61,054 nucleotides of DNA, taken from contig DWYC01000036.1 of assembly GCA_019118925.1 (NCBI GenBank), positions 1 to 61,054 on the forward strand, written 5' to 3'. Position 1 is the first letter of the stretch; each line of letters opens with the position of its first letter. Shown in pieces: positions 33,676 through 42,425 of the stretch. The notes under the pieces were generated by a model that worked only from the letters and a program-made list of their open reading frames with translations, searched no databases and was not told the origin of the DNA. The stretch comes from Candidatus Flavonifractor intestinipullorum. Lineage in GTDB: Bacteria > Bacillota > Clostridia > Oscillospirales > Oscillospiraceae. Position numbers and translations under genes: made by a program.

Positions 33676-35862
33676 TTATTCGACAGGGGTGGAGAGAAGG
33701 GTCTGGAGGGCGGAGACCTGCTCGGCGGTCAGGCCGATGCCGGTCAGGTAGTCCTCGGCGGCCTGCTGCAGGTCCACGCTGGAGAGATCGGCGTCCTCCT
33801 CCAGACCGGCCAGATCCTGGAGCATGCCCACGGCCACCTGGGAGATGAGCTCGTACTGATCCGAGCCCCTCTCCACATGGTAGTAGTTCTCATAGGAGAG
33901 CATGTAATCGGCCACAATCTCGTCCTGCGTGCCGCCCATCAGGGCCTCCAGCAGGATGGCCACAAAGCCGGCCCGGTCCTTGCCCTCGGTGCAGTGGAAG
34001 GCGTAGGGGCCCGGGTGGTCCAGCATAAACTCAAGACCGCTCTTGAGCTTGGTCTGGAAGTCCTCGGCCTGGTAATCCACGCCCATGTTCAGCGCAATCA
34101 CGTTTCCGGCCTCATAGAGGCTCTGATAGTAGGGGGAGTCATAGTCCTCGGCGGCCAGGTAGCCCTGAATGGCCTCGTCGGAGTCGGCCAGATTGACGAC
34201 GGTCTGAACGCCCGCGGCCTCAATGAGGCCGTCGGCATAGGCGGCCCGGCCCAGCTCGTTGTTCACCGGGCTGCTGGTGCGGTAGAGGACGCCCTCGGCG
34301 ATGTCGCCCACGGTGATGGCGCGGAAGTTGGCAAAGACCTCGTCCGAGGAGTAGTCGGCCCGGTCGTTGGTGCGCTCAAGCTGGTGGGCCTCATACTCGG
34401 CGAGATAGCCCTCCTTCTCGGCCAGGGAGAAGGAGACCACGTCGCCCACCTCCACGCCGTAGGTGGAGGCGAAGTCGCCCATGTTCAGGGCCACCACCAG
34501 CACGCCGTCCTCCTGGTTGTCCCGGACCACCGGCTCGCCGGTGTTGACGTCGCTGTAGGAGGTGCAGAAGGGGATCTCCAGGCTCACGCCGTTGACCGTC
34601 ACATCCAGCACGTCGCCCAGCTCCAGCCCGGCGGTGTAGAGGGCCTCGGGGGCAATGTCCAGATCCAGGTTGCCGTATTTCTCCACGGCGGCCACGCTGC
34701 CCACCACGGGGCCGCGGCTCACGTCGTAGGTGTTGGCGAAGATGGCGCCGTTGACCACCCAGACGTCGGAGAAGTCGGGCTCCCCGTCCACATTGGGGCA
34801 GACCAGGTAGTCGCCGTAGCCGTGCTCGGCGGAGGGGTCGTTCACGTGGAGCACGTCGCCCCAGGCGGTATTCAGGGTCAGACGGATGTCCGCAGGCACA
34901 AAGCAGGCGAAATTGGTGTCGGGCTCGGCCTTGGTCTTCAGGTCGATGAAGGTGTCCTTGCTATTGGCAAAGTCCTCCGCCGTGAGGGCGGAGCCGTCGG
35001 ACTTGGTATAGGTCTCGATGACCTTGTCCACCTTGGTAACCCACTGCTCGCCCACGGTGCCCTTGAGCACCACGCTCTCGCCGTCGTCGGTGACGGTGTA
35101 ATCCACATTCTCCAGGTCATTGTGGAAGGAGGTCTCCTGGGAGACCATCATGCCCTGGATGGTGTACTCGGTCTTACCGGTGAGGAAGAAGTCGCCGGCG
35201 TGGGCGGCGATGTAATCCTCCGCAGGGCTCTCGGCGTTCTCCGCAGTGAAGGCGGTGAACTGGGCCAGAATCTGGGCCAGCTCCGCCCGGGTGGCCGAGC
35301 CGTTGGGGTTGAGGCTGCCGCTGCTGTCGCCGGTCATGATCCCGGCGGAGTAGCAGAACTCCATACCCTCCAGAGCCCAGGCGGGGATCTGGTCATAGTC
35401 GGGGGCCTCCTGCATGGCCGCGCCGCTCTCCGCGGAAATTCCGCTGAGCGCGGCATAGCGGGCCAGAACGGCGGCGATCTCAGCCCGGGTGATGGTGCGC
35501 TCGCCGGCAAAGGTCTGATCGGCGGGCACGGCGGCCAGGCCGTTTTCCTCGGCCCAGGCGGCGGCGGAGGCGTACCACTTGCCCTCCACGTCCACGAAGC
35601 TGGTGGCGGGGACCTCGCCGGTGGGGGCGGAGAGGTTGTACAGGGTCTGGAACACGGTGCCCCGGGTGACCAGGGCGGAGGGCGCGAAGGCATCGCCGCC
35701 CACGCCGGCCAGCAGGCCCTGGGCGGTGACGGTCTCAACGGCGGAGGCGTACCAGGCGTCGGCGGGGACGTCGGTGAACGCAGCGCTCTCAGCGGCCAGA
35801 GCGGGGGCGGACAGGGAGACCGCCAGCGCGCCGGTGAGGGCGAGAGAAAGCGCTTTTTTCAT
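33676..35862 (-). CDS. SLH-domain surface protein with tyrosine-phosphatase-like domain
   Basis: A 728-residue exported protein. Signal peptide 1-24 (ends APALAAES), then three SLH repeats (about 28-205) that anchor proteins to cell-wall polymers. The middle part (about 210-410) is of unknown type; about 415-500 it resembles a small beta-barrel module. The C-terminal domain is a dual-specificity/tyrosine phosphatase with the P-loop HCTEGKDRAG (623-632; nucleophile C624, R630) and ELGR...YRTSSPVNNE upstream, as in LipA/Tyr_phosphatase3 enzymes. It probably dephosphorylates proteins, phosphoinositides or other phosphoesters outside the cell. The neighbour at 35961 is another SLH enzyme of phosphate metabolism. 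Confidence 0.85.
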   Translation of the reverse strand: MKKALSLALTGALAVSLSAPALAAESAAFTDVPADAWYASAVETVTAQGLLAGVGGDAFAPSALVTRGTVFQTLYNLSAPTGEVPATSFVDVEGKWYASAAAWAEENGLAAVPADQTFAGERTITRAEIAAVLARYAALSGISAESGAAMQEAPDYDQIPAWALEGMEFCYSAGIMTGDSSGSLNPNGSATRAELAQILAQFTAFTAENAESPAEDYIAAHAGDFFLTGKTEYTIQGMMVSQETSFHNDLENVDYTVTDDGESVVLKGTVGEQWVTKVDKVIETYTKSDGSALTAEDFANSKDTFIDLKTKAEPDTNFACFVPADIRLTLNTAWGDVLHVNDPSAEHGYGDYLVCPNVDGEPDFSDVWVVNGAIFANTYDVSRGPVVGSVAAVEKYGNLDLDIAPEALYTAGLELGDVLDVTVNGVSLEIPFCTSYSDVNTGEPVVRDNQEDGVLVVALNMGDFASTYGVEVGDVVSFSLAEKEGYLAEYEAHQLERTNDRADYSSDEVFANFRAITVGDIAEGVLYRTSSPVNNELGRAAYADGLIEAAGVQTVVNLADSDEAIQGYLAAEDYDSPYYQSLYEAGNVIALNMGVDYQAEDFQTKLKSGLEFMLDHPGPYAFHCTEGKDRAGFVAILLEALMGGTQDEIVADYMLSYENYYHVERGSDQYELISQVAVGMLQDLAGLEEDADLSSVDLQQAAEDYLTGIGLTAEQVSALQTLLSTPVE

Positions 35863-35911
35863 GGGTTTTTACATCCCTTTCCATTTTACATACATTTGAG
35901 GAGATAGACGA

Positions 35912-35939
35912 GCGGGACCGGCCAGTTGACCGGCCCCGC
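35912..35939 (-). terminator. Weak terminator or hairpin after the SLH-nucleotidase gene
   Basis: GC-rich stem GCGGGACCGG / CCGGCCCCGC (one bulge) in the 98-bp gap between two minus-strand SLH genes. No T-tract follows, so read-through into the phosphatase gene is likely. Confidence 0.4.
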
Positions 35940-35960
35940 AGGTTTATCCAGAGGAAACGG

Positions 35961-38900
35961 TTACGCAGCGGTGCTTTCCGCGGCGGGGGCCAGGCTCTCG
36001 GCGAAGAAGTCGGCGATGCTGCCCTCCACCAGGGCGGTCACGTCGGGCTGATCGCTGTAGAAGCCGTAACCGTGGTCGGCGCCGGGCACAACGACCTCGC
36101 TGGCATTCTCATAGGCGTCCAGAGAGAGCTGGTTGACGTCGGCGGGAACCACCGTGTCCTGATCGCCGTAGATCACCAGCACGGGGCCGGTGAACTTGGA
36201 CGCGTTGGCCAGAGGCTCGGAGTCGATCATTTCCCGGAACCAGGCGGCGGACAGGTCCTGGACCTGGCCGTACTGGGTCGTAATGGTGTACTTGCCGTCG
36301 GACTCAGCCTGAGCAATCACGCTGTCCAGCTCCTCCACCGAGCAGCCGGCCAGATTGGCGGCCAGCGTCTCGCCGTCGCCCACGGCGCCCGCCAGGAGCA
36401 CCATGGCCTGATAGGGCTGATCGTCCTCGCCCGTAATGGTGGCGGCGATACGCCCGCCCATGGAGTAGCCCAGAATGCCCAGGCGCTCGGCGTCCACATC
36501 ATAGTTGGCCACCAGGTAGTCCTTGCAGGCGTTGGAGTCGGAAATCATGTTGGAGAGGTAGTTTTCGGTAAAAGGCTCGGTGGACTCGCCGCAGCCGGGG
36601 AAGTCCATGCGAATGGTGGCGACTCCCTTCAGGGCCAGAGCCTCGGCCACGCCGTCAAAGCCGCCGCCCTCTTCCTTGCTGCCGCCGTGGCCGTGGTTCA
36701 TGACGACGGCGGGGAAGGGGCCTTCGCCCACAGGCATGGTGACTACAGCGGGAACCGTGCGCTCGCCGTTCTGGACGGTGATATGCTCCACCGTGTAGGC
36801 GGGCTCCAGGGCGTCAAAGTTCATGAGGATCTGGGCCAGCTCGGCGCGCTGGGCGGTGCCGGTGGGGTTGAGGCGGTTGTTGCTGCCGGAGATGATGCCC
36901 AGGGCCACGGCGTTCTCCACGCCTTCGGCCGCCCAGGAGGCCACCTGGTCCACGTCGGTGTAGGCGGAGAGGTCGGCCTCGGGCACGGCCACGCCCTGCA
37001 TGACGGCGTAATCGGCAAAGACCTTGGCCAGCTCCTGGCGGGTCATGGTCCGCTCGCCGCCGAAGACGCCCGCGCTCACGCCGCTGGTGAGCCCTTCGGC
37101 CTCGGCCCAGGAGGCCGCAGCGGCGTACCACTTGCCCTCGATGTCGGTGAAGGAAGTGCTCTCAGCCGCGCCGGGCTGCCCGGCCAGGTTGTACAGGGTC
37201 TGGTAGACCATGCCGCGGGTGACGGTGGTGTCGGGGGCAAAGGTGGTGGCGCTGGTGCCGTTCATGATGCCGTTGTCCAGCACATAGGAGACCGCCGCAT
37301 AATACCAGGCGTTCTCCGCCACGTCGGTGGGGAAGGCGGCGGCGGGCTCGTTGACGATGGTGATGCGGCCGGCGGGCTCGGCATACTGCTCGGCAGAGAT
37401 CGTGCCGTCCAGAGCTTCCGTGGTGTAGTTGATGAGCGCCTCATCCAGAGTTACGCCCACATCCATCCAGCCGCCGACCGTCTTGAAGATGCCGTAAGTA
37501 TCGCCGCCCTTGGCGGTAAAGTCGTTGGTGGCGATGGTATACGTAGCGTCGGGATCAAACGCGGCGCCGTTCACAGTGGTGATGGTCACGCGGCTGCCCG
37601 GCTCGGCGGGGGCGTAATACGTGGAGCCGGCATACTGGTCACCGTTCACATAGGGGACGCCCACATTGACGGTAAACTCAATCCCGGCCACCTGGGGGAA
37701 CGCGCCGATCGCGTCGGGCGTTGTGCAGGTGGCGGCCTCCAGGGCCTCCAGCAGCTGGGCGCCCGTCACATCAATGGTGGCCACCGTGTTGCCGAAGGGG
37801 AACACGGCCAGCAGATCCAGCATGGAGATGTCGCCCACGGCCAGCGTCTCGCGGATTCCGCCGCCGTTGGTCAGAGCGGCGTCCACATTTTCTTCGCCCA
37901 GAGTCTGGCGGGCCTGCCACAGAATCGCGTCGGCCGCAAAATCGCCCAGGTTGGTCTCGGCGGTGCGGACGCCGACTCCGTCGGGGAAAACGACCTCCGC
38001 GCCGGTGTTCGTAGCGGTGGACGCGCCGCCGGAGCGGGAGCCGTTCAAATCAACCTCGGTGGTGGCAATAACCTGGCCATATTCCTCTTCCACTTCGGCG
38101 TTGCGGGTATTGATGAGCTCGGCCACGTCGGGGTCGACTTTGGTATAGGCGGCGGCAGAGACCAGCTCATTGCTCATGGTGTCCGTATCCTGGTCGTAAA
38201 TCACAACGCCGACATTCGCCAGCGCAGTGCCGGTCGAGACGATCAGGGTATCGTTAACCACATTGGAACCATCCGCGGCGGCGGAAATTTCCTCCGTCGT
38301 GGAGTGAGAATGGCCGTCGATGAACAGGTCGATTCCGTCGACATTTTCACACACGTCGATGGAGCGGTTTCCTACGCTCTCATCGGCAATGCCCAGATGT
38401 CCGAGGCAGACAATCAGGTCGGCTCCGGCCTGCTTCAGCTCGTCCACCTGCTCCTGGGCGCAGGCGTAGAGCTCCTCGCCCTCGGGGAAAACAATGCCGG
38501 GCATTTTGGACGCGTCCGCCTTGGTGCGGGTCTCGGGGGTGGCAAGACCAAACACACCGACCTCAAGGCCGCCCAGCGTATAAATCTTGTTGGACTCAAA
38601 GACGGTGTTGCCGGTACTCTCTTCCGTCATATCGGCGCAGAGAATATCAAAATCGGCGCTTTCTGCAAGTTTTTCGAGGTTGTCGATGCCAAAGTCCAGC
38701 TCGTGGTTTCCGACGGTCATGGCATCATAGCCCGCGGCGTTCATGAACTCGAACGCGCTCTGGCCCTGATTGGCGCTGACCAGAGGCTTGCCCATAATGG
38801 TGTCGCCGGCCGAAACCAGAAGGACATTGGCGCCTGCGGCCTCAAAGTCCTTCTTGAGTTGGGCGACCCCGGCGGTACCAATGCACTCGCCTTCGACAGC

Positions 38901-39077
38901 CATATCGGCTCCATGCGTGTCATTGGTGTGCAGGATAACAAGCTTACCTGCAACGTCATCCGGAATTGCGTAGGGAGTGACTGCGGCCTCTTCCTCCGCG
39001 GCCCCGGCGGGGATGGCCAGACCGGCGGTCATAGCCAGCGCCAACAGCGTGGAGAGGGCTTTTTGCGTTCCTTTCAT
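35961..39077 (-). CDS. Surface fusion: 5'-nucleotidase - SLH - alpha/beta hydrolase
   Basis: A 1038-residue exported protein with three parts. Signal peptide 1-27 (AIPAGAA). UshA/YfkN-type nucleotidase: metallophosphatase motifs HTNDTHG (D53, H55), GDT, GNHELDFG (123-130), GHSHS, and the substrate-binding domain with NGGGIRE. Three SLH repeats follow (about 580-757). The C-terminal 280 residues form an alpha/beta hydrolase: MNHGHGGSKEEGG, GYSMGG (S872), GDQD (D974) and ADHGYG (H1002) make a full triad. ATG 39077 is chosen as GGTGG is well spaced and it directly precedes the signal peptide. The SLH modules in the middle, with an enzyme on each side, are unusual. Likely role: scavenging nucleotides and esters at the cell surface. 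Confidence 0.88.
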   Translation of the reverse strand: MKGTQKALSTLLALAMTAGLAIPAGAAEEEAAVTPYAIPDDVAGKLVILHTNDTHGADMAVEGECIGTAGVAQLKKDFEAAGANVLLVSAGDTIMGKPLVSANQGQSAFEFMNAAGYDAMTVGNHELDFGIDNLEKLAESADFDILCADMTEESTGNTVFESNKIYTLGGLEVGVFGLATPETRTKADASKMPGIVFPEGEELYACAQEQVDELKQAGADLIVCLGHLGIADESVGNRSIDVCENVDGIDLFIDGHSHSTTEEISAAADGSNVVNDTLIVSTGTALANVGVVIYDQDTDTMSNELVSAAAYTKVDPDVAELINTRNAEVEEEYGQVIATTEVDLNGSRSGGASTATNTGAEVVFPDGVGVRTAETNLGDFAADAILWQARQTLGEENVDAALTNGGGIRETLAVGDISMLDLLAVFPFGNTVATIDVTGAQLLEALEAATCTTPDAIGAFPQVAGIEFTVNVGVPYVNGDQYAGSTYYAPAEPGSRVTITTVNGAAFDPDATYTIATNDFTAKGGDTYGIFKTVGGWMDVGVTLDEALINYTTEALDGTISAEQYAEPAGRITIVNEPAAAFPTDVAENAWYYAAVSYVLDNGIMNGTSATTFAPDTTVTRGMVYQTLYNLAGQPGAAESTSFTDIEGKWYAAAASWAEAEGLTSGVSAGVFGGERTMTRQELAKVFADYAVMQGVAVPEADLSAYTDVDQVASWAAEGVENAVALGIISGSNNRLNPTGTAQRAELAQILMNFDALEPAYTVEHITVQNGERTVPAVVTMPVGEGPFPAVVMNHGHGGSKEEGGGFDGVAEALALKGVATIRMDFPGCGESTEPFTENYLSNMISDSNACKDYLVANYDVDAERLGILGYSMGGRIAATITGEDDQPYQAMVLLAGAVGDGETLAANLAGCSVEELDSVIAQAESDGKYTITTQYGQVQDLSAAWFREMIDSEPLANASKFTGPVLVIYGDQDTVVPADVNQLSLDAYENASEVVVPGADHGYGFYSDQPDVTALVEGSIADFFAESLAPAAESTAA

Positions 39078-39221
39078 TTCACACATTCCACCTTTCAGCA
39101 TGCTCGCATTGTGGGTCTTGCCCATACGCGGACGTGGGATTCGTCCCATGCACCATAATAGTAACAAAATTGTAACTGAAATACAAGGGGCCGCAGAGCA
39201 GATTTTTACATTCCGTTTTCC

Positions 39222-39261
39222 AAAAAAACATCCCCGGAACTCCCATAGGAGCCGGGGATGT
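39222..39261 (-). terminator. Terminator of the small secreted protein gene
   Basis: Ten-base-pair stem ACATCCCCGG/CCGGGGATGT (39228-39237 with 39252-39261) followed by seven Ts on the minus strand. Confidence 0.9.
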
Positions 39262-39266
39262 AGGGC

Positions 39267-39713
39267 TTACGAGAGATTGCCGTCTTTGTCGCAGGTGATG
39301 GAGCCGCTCAGCGTCTTGTCCCCGTTGGGGCCGGAAAACGTGGCCGTGCCGTATATGCGGTTGCCGGAGCGGGACTCATGGTGCGACTTCAAGCTCCAGC
39401 CGGACTGGTAAATGGAGGCCGAAGCCGTGACGTCCGTGGCTTTACTGGTCTTCCCATCATATTCAAAGATGCCAGTAAGCGTGTAGCATACAGCCAGTTT
39501 ATTGTCGACATAGTAGTTATAGTCGCGATAGACACGTTTTGCTGAGGAACGTGTCATATTTTCTGTCTCGGTAGTAGTAATCTGAAGATAAGTTCCATCC
39601 TCGAAGCAGATTGTCTCAATCGTTTTCTCCACTCGTGGAGTTGCCGCAAACACTGGGACCGTACAGAGACAAAACACCGATAGCAATGCCGCTAAAATAC
39701 GGGTATATACCAT
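39267..39713 (-). CDS. Small secreted protein of unknown function
   Basis: A 148-residue exported protein with a signal peptide 1-23 (LLSVFCLCTVPVFAA) and a mature part rich in Thr, Ser and Tyr and predicted beta strands. GGAG lies 10 nt before the ATG. It has its own terminator and stands between an SLH protein gene and a divergent small secreted protein gene. Codon use is somewhat more AT-rich than its neighbours, which may reflect recent acquisition. I do not recognise a family. Confidence 0.7.
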   Translation of the reverse strand: MVYTRILAALLSVFCLCTVPVFAATPRVEKTIETICFEDGTYLQITTTETENMTRSSAKRVYRDYNYYVDNKLAVCYTLTGIFEYDGKTSKATDVTASASIYQSGWSLKSHHESRSGNRIYGTATFSGPNGDKTLSGSITCDKDGNLS

Positions 39714-39918
39714 ATCAATCTTCTCCGTCCTTTCCTATGTAATATTCGGCTTCAAATGTTGGAAGTAATGCTATGATTTCGCTCTCATTCTCTGCTTTTT
39801 AAAAATGATCTTTCTTTTTGCGGTTCTTTTCATTGAAAAATTTTCTGAGAAGAGCTAAAATAAAGACGGTATACCGGAAGTGTAAACAAAAGCGGATGAA
39901 AGGAGCTGTGATCGACCT

Positions 39919-40395
39919 ATGAAATTGCTGCGGAAGATGGTCAGCCTGGTCAGCGTTCTGGGCATTTTGGCCTCCCCGGCCGTGCCAGCGTGGGCTGCGG
40001 AGGCGGAGGATGCGCTCCTCCCGATCGAACGGACGGCGAATGAAGCGATTTTTACACTCCAGGCGGAGCAAGAAAATCCATCTATTACTGGGCGGGTCCT
40101 GCTGCCTCGCACCGTGACGGGGCAGACCGGAAATCCCTGTCCCGGATTCACGGCGAACACAACGAACGTATCGTTTACAATCACGTCTGCGCCGAATACG
40201 AGTACCTATAATTGCCAGCTCTATCAAGGAACGTACCCCAACGGTACGCTCGTGACGTCCTATAGCACCGGTGATCTTGAAACCGGCGTCTCGGTCTCCA
40301 ATCTGACGGTTGAGGAGGAGTACTACTTTGTGGTCAGCTCCCTGGACGCCCCGGCCAAAGGGGCGAACGCCACATATACGCTGGTCATGTTTTAA
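39919..40395 (+). CDS. Small secreted protein of unknown function
   Basis: A 158-residue exported protein: signal peptide 1-27 (ASPAVPAWAAE), then about 90 residues with a beta-sandwich look (NTTNVSFTITSAPNTSTYNC; VSNLTVEEEYYFVVSS). This second stretch resembles a fibronectin-III or bacterial pre-peptidase-like fold, but the match is not diagnostic. GAAAGGAG precedes the ATG. It is divergent from the small secreted protein at 39267; the 205-bp gap between them is AT-rich and I see no clear promoter in it. Confidence 0.65.
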   Translation: MKLLRKMVSLVSVLGILASPAVPAWAAEAEDALLPIERTANEAIFTLQAEQENPSITGRVLLPRTVTGQTGNPCPGFTANTTNVSFTITSAPNTSTYNCQLYQGTYPNGTLVTSYSTGDLETGVSVSNLTVEEEYYFVVSSLDAPAKGANATYTLVMF

Positions 40396-40404
40396 GGCGT
40401 CATA

Positions 40405-40450
40405 ACGAGCGCCCCCATCCGGATTCCCGGATGGGGGCGCTCGTTCGTTT
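40405..40450. terminator. Bidirectional terminator between a secreted-protein gene and prfB
   Basis: An 18-bp perfect stem (40405-40422 with 40427-40444) starting ACGAGCGCCCCC, loop ATTC, with TCGTTTTGTTT following on the plus strand. It ends the plus-strand secreted-protein gene and the minus-strand prfB. Confidence 0.88.
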
Positions 40451-40453
40451 TGT

Positions 40454-41575
<1,122 letters not shown>

Positions 41576-41610
41576 GTTATACACTCTCGCTTTGCTGAAT
41601 TCGCTCTCCT

Positions 41611-41639
41611 ATTATATACAATCCCTGGGAAGATGTAAA
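41611..41639 (-). promoter_or_regulatory. Sigma-A promoter of prfB
   Basis: Minus strand: TTTACA (41639-41634), 17-bp spacer, TATAAT (41616-41611). Confidence 0.82.
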
Positions 41640-41661
41640 GAAAAACCGTAGCAATTCGGCC

Positions 41662-41769
41662 TCAGCGCTGACTGGCCGCCCACTCCGGCTCGGCGCAGAA
41701 GATCAGGTCGTCCACGTCCTCCTTTGGTGGGGCGGCGGGAACTGGGGGTTGGAGATACTCTTCCGGCAT
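41662..41769 (-). CDS. Short hypothetical protein
   Basis: A 35-residue frame, MPEEYLQPPVPAAPPKEDVD then DLIFCAEPEWAASQR, rich in Pro and Glu. AGGGAGGG lies 7-10 nt before its ATG, stronger than chance for such a short frame. It is 87 bp downstream of the Rrf2 regulator gene on the same strand and would be cotranscribed. No family is recognised; it may be a small accessory or regulatory protein, or noise. Confidence 0.4.
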   Translation of the reverse strand: MPEEYLQPPVPAAPPKEDVDDLIFCAEPEWAASQR

Positions 41770-41856
41770 GGGGCTCCCTCCCTTCCTGGCGGTGTGCCCG
41801 GGTGCTCCGGGCCGACAGACCAGTCTATGCGGGAGGGAGGAGAAAGTTGACACGCC

Positions 41857-42285
41857 TCAGGGATCCGGTTCTCCGGATGGAAGCAGGTCCTGAAGGGTCT
41901 TGTGGTCCAAAAAGTCGTTGATAAGGTCGTAGAACTCGCTCCAGAAAGCCCGGGCGGGGCAGTCCCCGTGGAGCTGGCGGCGCTGGCACAGCTCGGGCCC
42001 CAGTTCCAGACAGAGGGTGGGGGCCAGTTTTCCCTCGGTGGCCCGGAGGATCTCCCCCACGGTGTACTCCCCGGGCTCCCGCACCAGGCGGTAGCCCCCG
42101 CTCTTTCCCCGCACGCTCTGGAGAAATCCCGCCCGGCTGAGCAGAGAGATAATCTGCTCCAGATATTTTACGGTGATATCCTGGCGCTTTGCAATGGCGT
42201 GGAGGGGGATAAAGCCCTCCTCCCGATGCATGGCCAGATCGATCATGACCCGAAGGGCGTAGCGCCCCTTGGTGGAAATTTTCAA
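41857..42285 (-). CDS. Rrf2 family transcriptional regulator
   Basis: A 142-residue Rrf2 regulator (IscR/CymR/NsrR type). N-terminal winged helix: MKISTKGRYALRVMIDLA and ITVKYLEQIISLLSRAGFL, wing VRGKSGGYRL. Three cysteines follow near residue 92 to 109 (TLCLELGPELCQRRQLHGDC as segments), suited to hold an Fe-S cluster as in IscR. Its promoter carries an imperfect dyad in the spacer, so autoregulation is likely. There is no isc, suf or cysK gene next to it, unlike many family members, so targets are elsewhere. Length is typical. Confidence 0.9.
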   Translation of the reverse strand: MKISTKGRYALRVMIDLAMHREEGFIPLHAIAKRQDITVKYLEQIISLLSRAGFLQSVRGKSGGYRLVREPGEYTVGEILRATEGKLAPTLCLELGPELCQRRQLHGDCPARAFWSEFYDLINDFLDHKTLQDLLPSGEPDP

Positions 42286-42338
42286 GTGTGTTCACCTTCT
42301 ATCCCAGTGGTGCCGGACCGGCGGCCCGGTTACCCGTC

Positions 42339-42367
42339 ATTATACGATAGAAATACTAGGATTTCAA
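42339..42367 (-). promoter_or_regulatory. Sigma-A promoter of the Rrf2 gene with probable operator
   Basis: Minus strand: TTGAAA (42367-42362), 17-bp spacer, TATAAT (42344-42339). The spacer region reads AAATCCTAGTATTTCTAT, resembling AT-rich Rrf2-type operators with an ACTAGG core on the plus strand. Confidence 0.8.
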
Positions 42368-42378
42368 GAGAGGGAAAC

Positions 42379-42404
42379 GCGCCGGAGGATTTGTCCTCCG
42401 GCGC
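42379..42404 (-). terminator. Hairpin after the SLH protein gene
   Basis: An 11-bp perfect stem GCGCCGGAGGA/TCCTCCGGCGC, loop TTTG, followed on the minus strand by GTTTCCCTCTC. It is a GC-strong but T-poor terminator, just upstream of the Rrf2 promoter. Confidence 0.65.
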
Positions 42405-42425
42405 GTGGAGAGAGGGGGAGCGAAC

